From positions 1 to 64,000 of the forward strand of contig JAPKYZ010000101.1 of NCBI GenBank assembly GCA_026394055.1: 64,000 nt of DNA, in the 5' to 3' direction. Positions within the stretch are counted from its first letter, which is position 1; each line of letters opens with the position of its first letter. The stretch is from Acidobacteriota bacterium. Its GTDB lineage: Bacteria > Acidobacteriota > Terriglobia > Bryobacterales > Bryobacteraceae. Below are positions 63,683 through 64,000 of this stretch, one piece after another. A program made the position numbers and the translations under genes. The notes beneath the pieces were generated by a model. That model was not told the origin of the DNA. It did no database searches and saw nothing but the letters and a program-made list of their open reading frames with translations.

Positions 63683-63731
63683 AGCCCGCGCTCGCGTGCG
63701 CAATCAAACCTTGATGCCTTAGGCTAAAGTT

Positions 63732-64000
63732 GTGCGTTCACTGATCGGATTATTGGCGGTTTGCGCTTCCGCGCAGACAGTGTTGTGGGAAAAGCAGGCC
63801 CCGGTCCAATCCGGGGCCCTTGCTTTGCCGGGTCTTCGTGCCGGAGAGGTTTACCGGCTGGTGGTTTCGGTGGATCAGCCGGATCTGTTGGGTTCCGCGC
63901 GGTTTACGGCCGACCTCAACGGCGTGTCATCCAAAACCCTCCATCGCGGTGATGCCGATTTCTCGCTCACCTTCGCCGCCACCGCTCAGCCGGCGCTGCG
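63732..64000 (+). CDS. Exported protein, N-terminal part, cut by the window end
   Basis: GTG 63732 opens a frame with no stop to the end of the window (89 residues plus a partial codon). It starts MRSLIGLLAVCASAQTVLWE, a short signal peptide, followed by strands (EVYRLVVSVDQPDLLGSARF) that suggest a beta-sandwich domain. Its fold and function are not recognisable from this piece. It lies 49 bp after the TPR lipoprotein gene. Confidence 0.7.
   Translation, partial: MRSLIGLLAVCASAQTVLWEKQAPVQSGALALPGLRAGEVYRLVVSVDQPDLLGSARFTADLNGVSSKTLHRGDADFSLTFAATAQPAL

Noticed and set aside
62234..63703. 489-codon minus-strand open frame opposite the TPR lipoprotein gene
   Set aside because: Shadow of the repeat-rich TPR gene, with no recognisable motif; the plus strand has a lipobox and a clear TPR pattern.

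Overview
The window looks like a chromosomal stretch of a high-G+C Acidobacteriota bacterium, most likely of the Bryobacterales/Solibacter group. This is inferred from a secreted protein whose C-terminus resembles the Solibacter-type C-terminal domain, a very large TonB-dependent receptor with an N-terminal carboxypeptidase-regulatory-like domain, twin-arginine-signal sugar and amino-acid enzymes, an NHL/BACON surface protein, and a mix of core genes (galU, glmS, der, typA, dinG, queD) with small lineage-specific operons. I found no rRNA, tRNA or CRISPR array.

Layout. 0-0.14 kb: end of an IS481-like element running off the left edge. 0.3-9.6 kb: secreted esterase, NHL/BACON protein, enolase-superfamily enzyme, a GntR(YtrA-type)/slipin pair, a TlpA-like thioredoxin and an SDR. 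9.7-14.6 kb: a two-gene accessory island, a PilT/GspE-like ATPase translationally coupled to a 1278-residue double KaiC-like protein; this is the strongest candidate for an undescribed system. 14.7-30.7 kb: sugar isomerase, galU, a tyrosine-integrase remnant, ferredoxin, a MATE-dinG-queD run, a LytS/LytTR two-component system, a TPC-type P1B ATPase, a PQQ-type dehydrogenase, typA, a siroheme dehydrogenase and der. 30.8-38.1 kb: a small membrane protein, a perfect 17-bp hairpin, an atypical TPR protein, an M81 peptidase/permease/Gfo-Idh operon and a divergent Tat-signal protein. 38.3-47.7 kb: TonB receptor, glmS, a thioesterase and a compact ethanolamine operon (eat-eutB-eutC). 47.8-50.7 kb: an RRM protein and a seven-gene tightly packed operon of unknown small proteins, one with a GIY-YIG-like pattern. 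51-64 kb: a plus-strand run of class-III aminotransferase, DUF1080 protein, TolC-like protein, a giant two-heme solenoid protein, a beta-propeller/Solibacter C-terminal protein, a TPR lipoprotein and a gene cut by the right edge.

How genes work together. Ethanolamine can be imported (Eat) and deaminated (EutBC), but no microcompartment or aldehyde-processing genes are adjacent. The M81-permease-oxidoreductase operon suggests uptake and breakdown of an unidentified nitrogenous compound. GalU and GlmS supply nucleotide-sugar and amino-sugar precursors. A dispersed palindrome (three copies at 15.8, 17.7 and 38.1 kb) marks several intergenic gaps. Starts were moved from the longest possible reading frame wherever a ribosome-binding site, a stop/start overlap or a signal peptide supported it.
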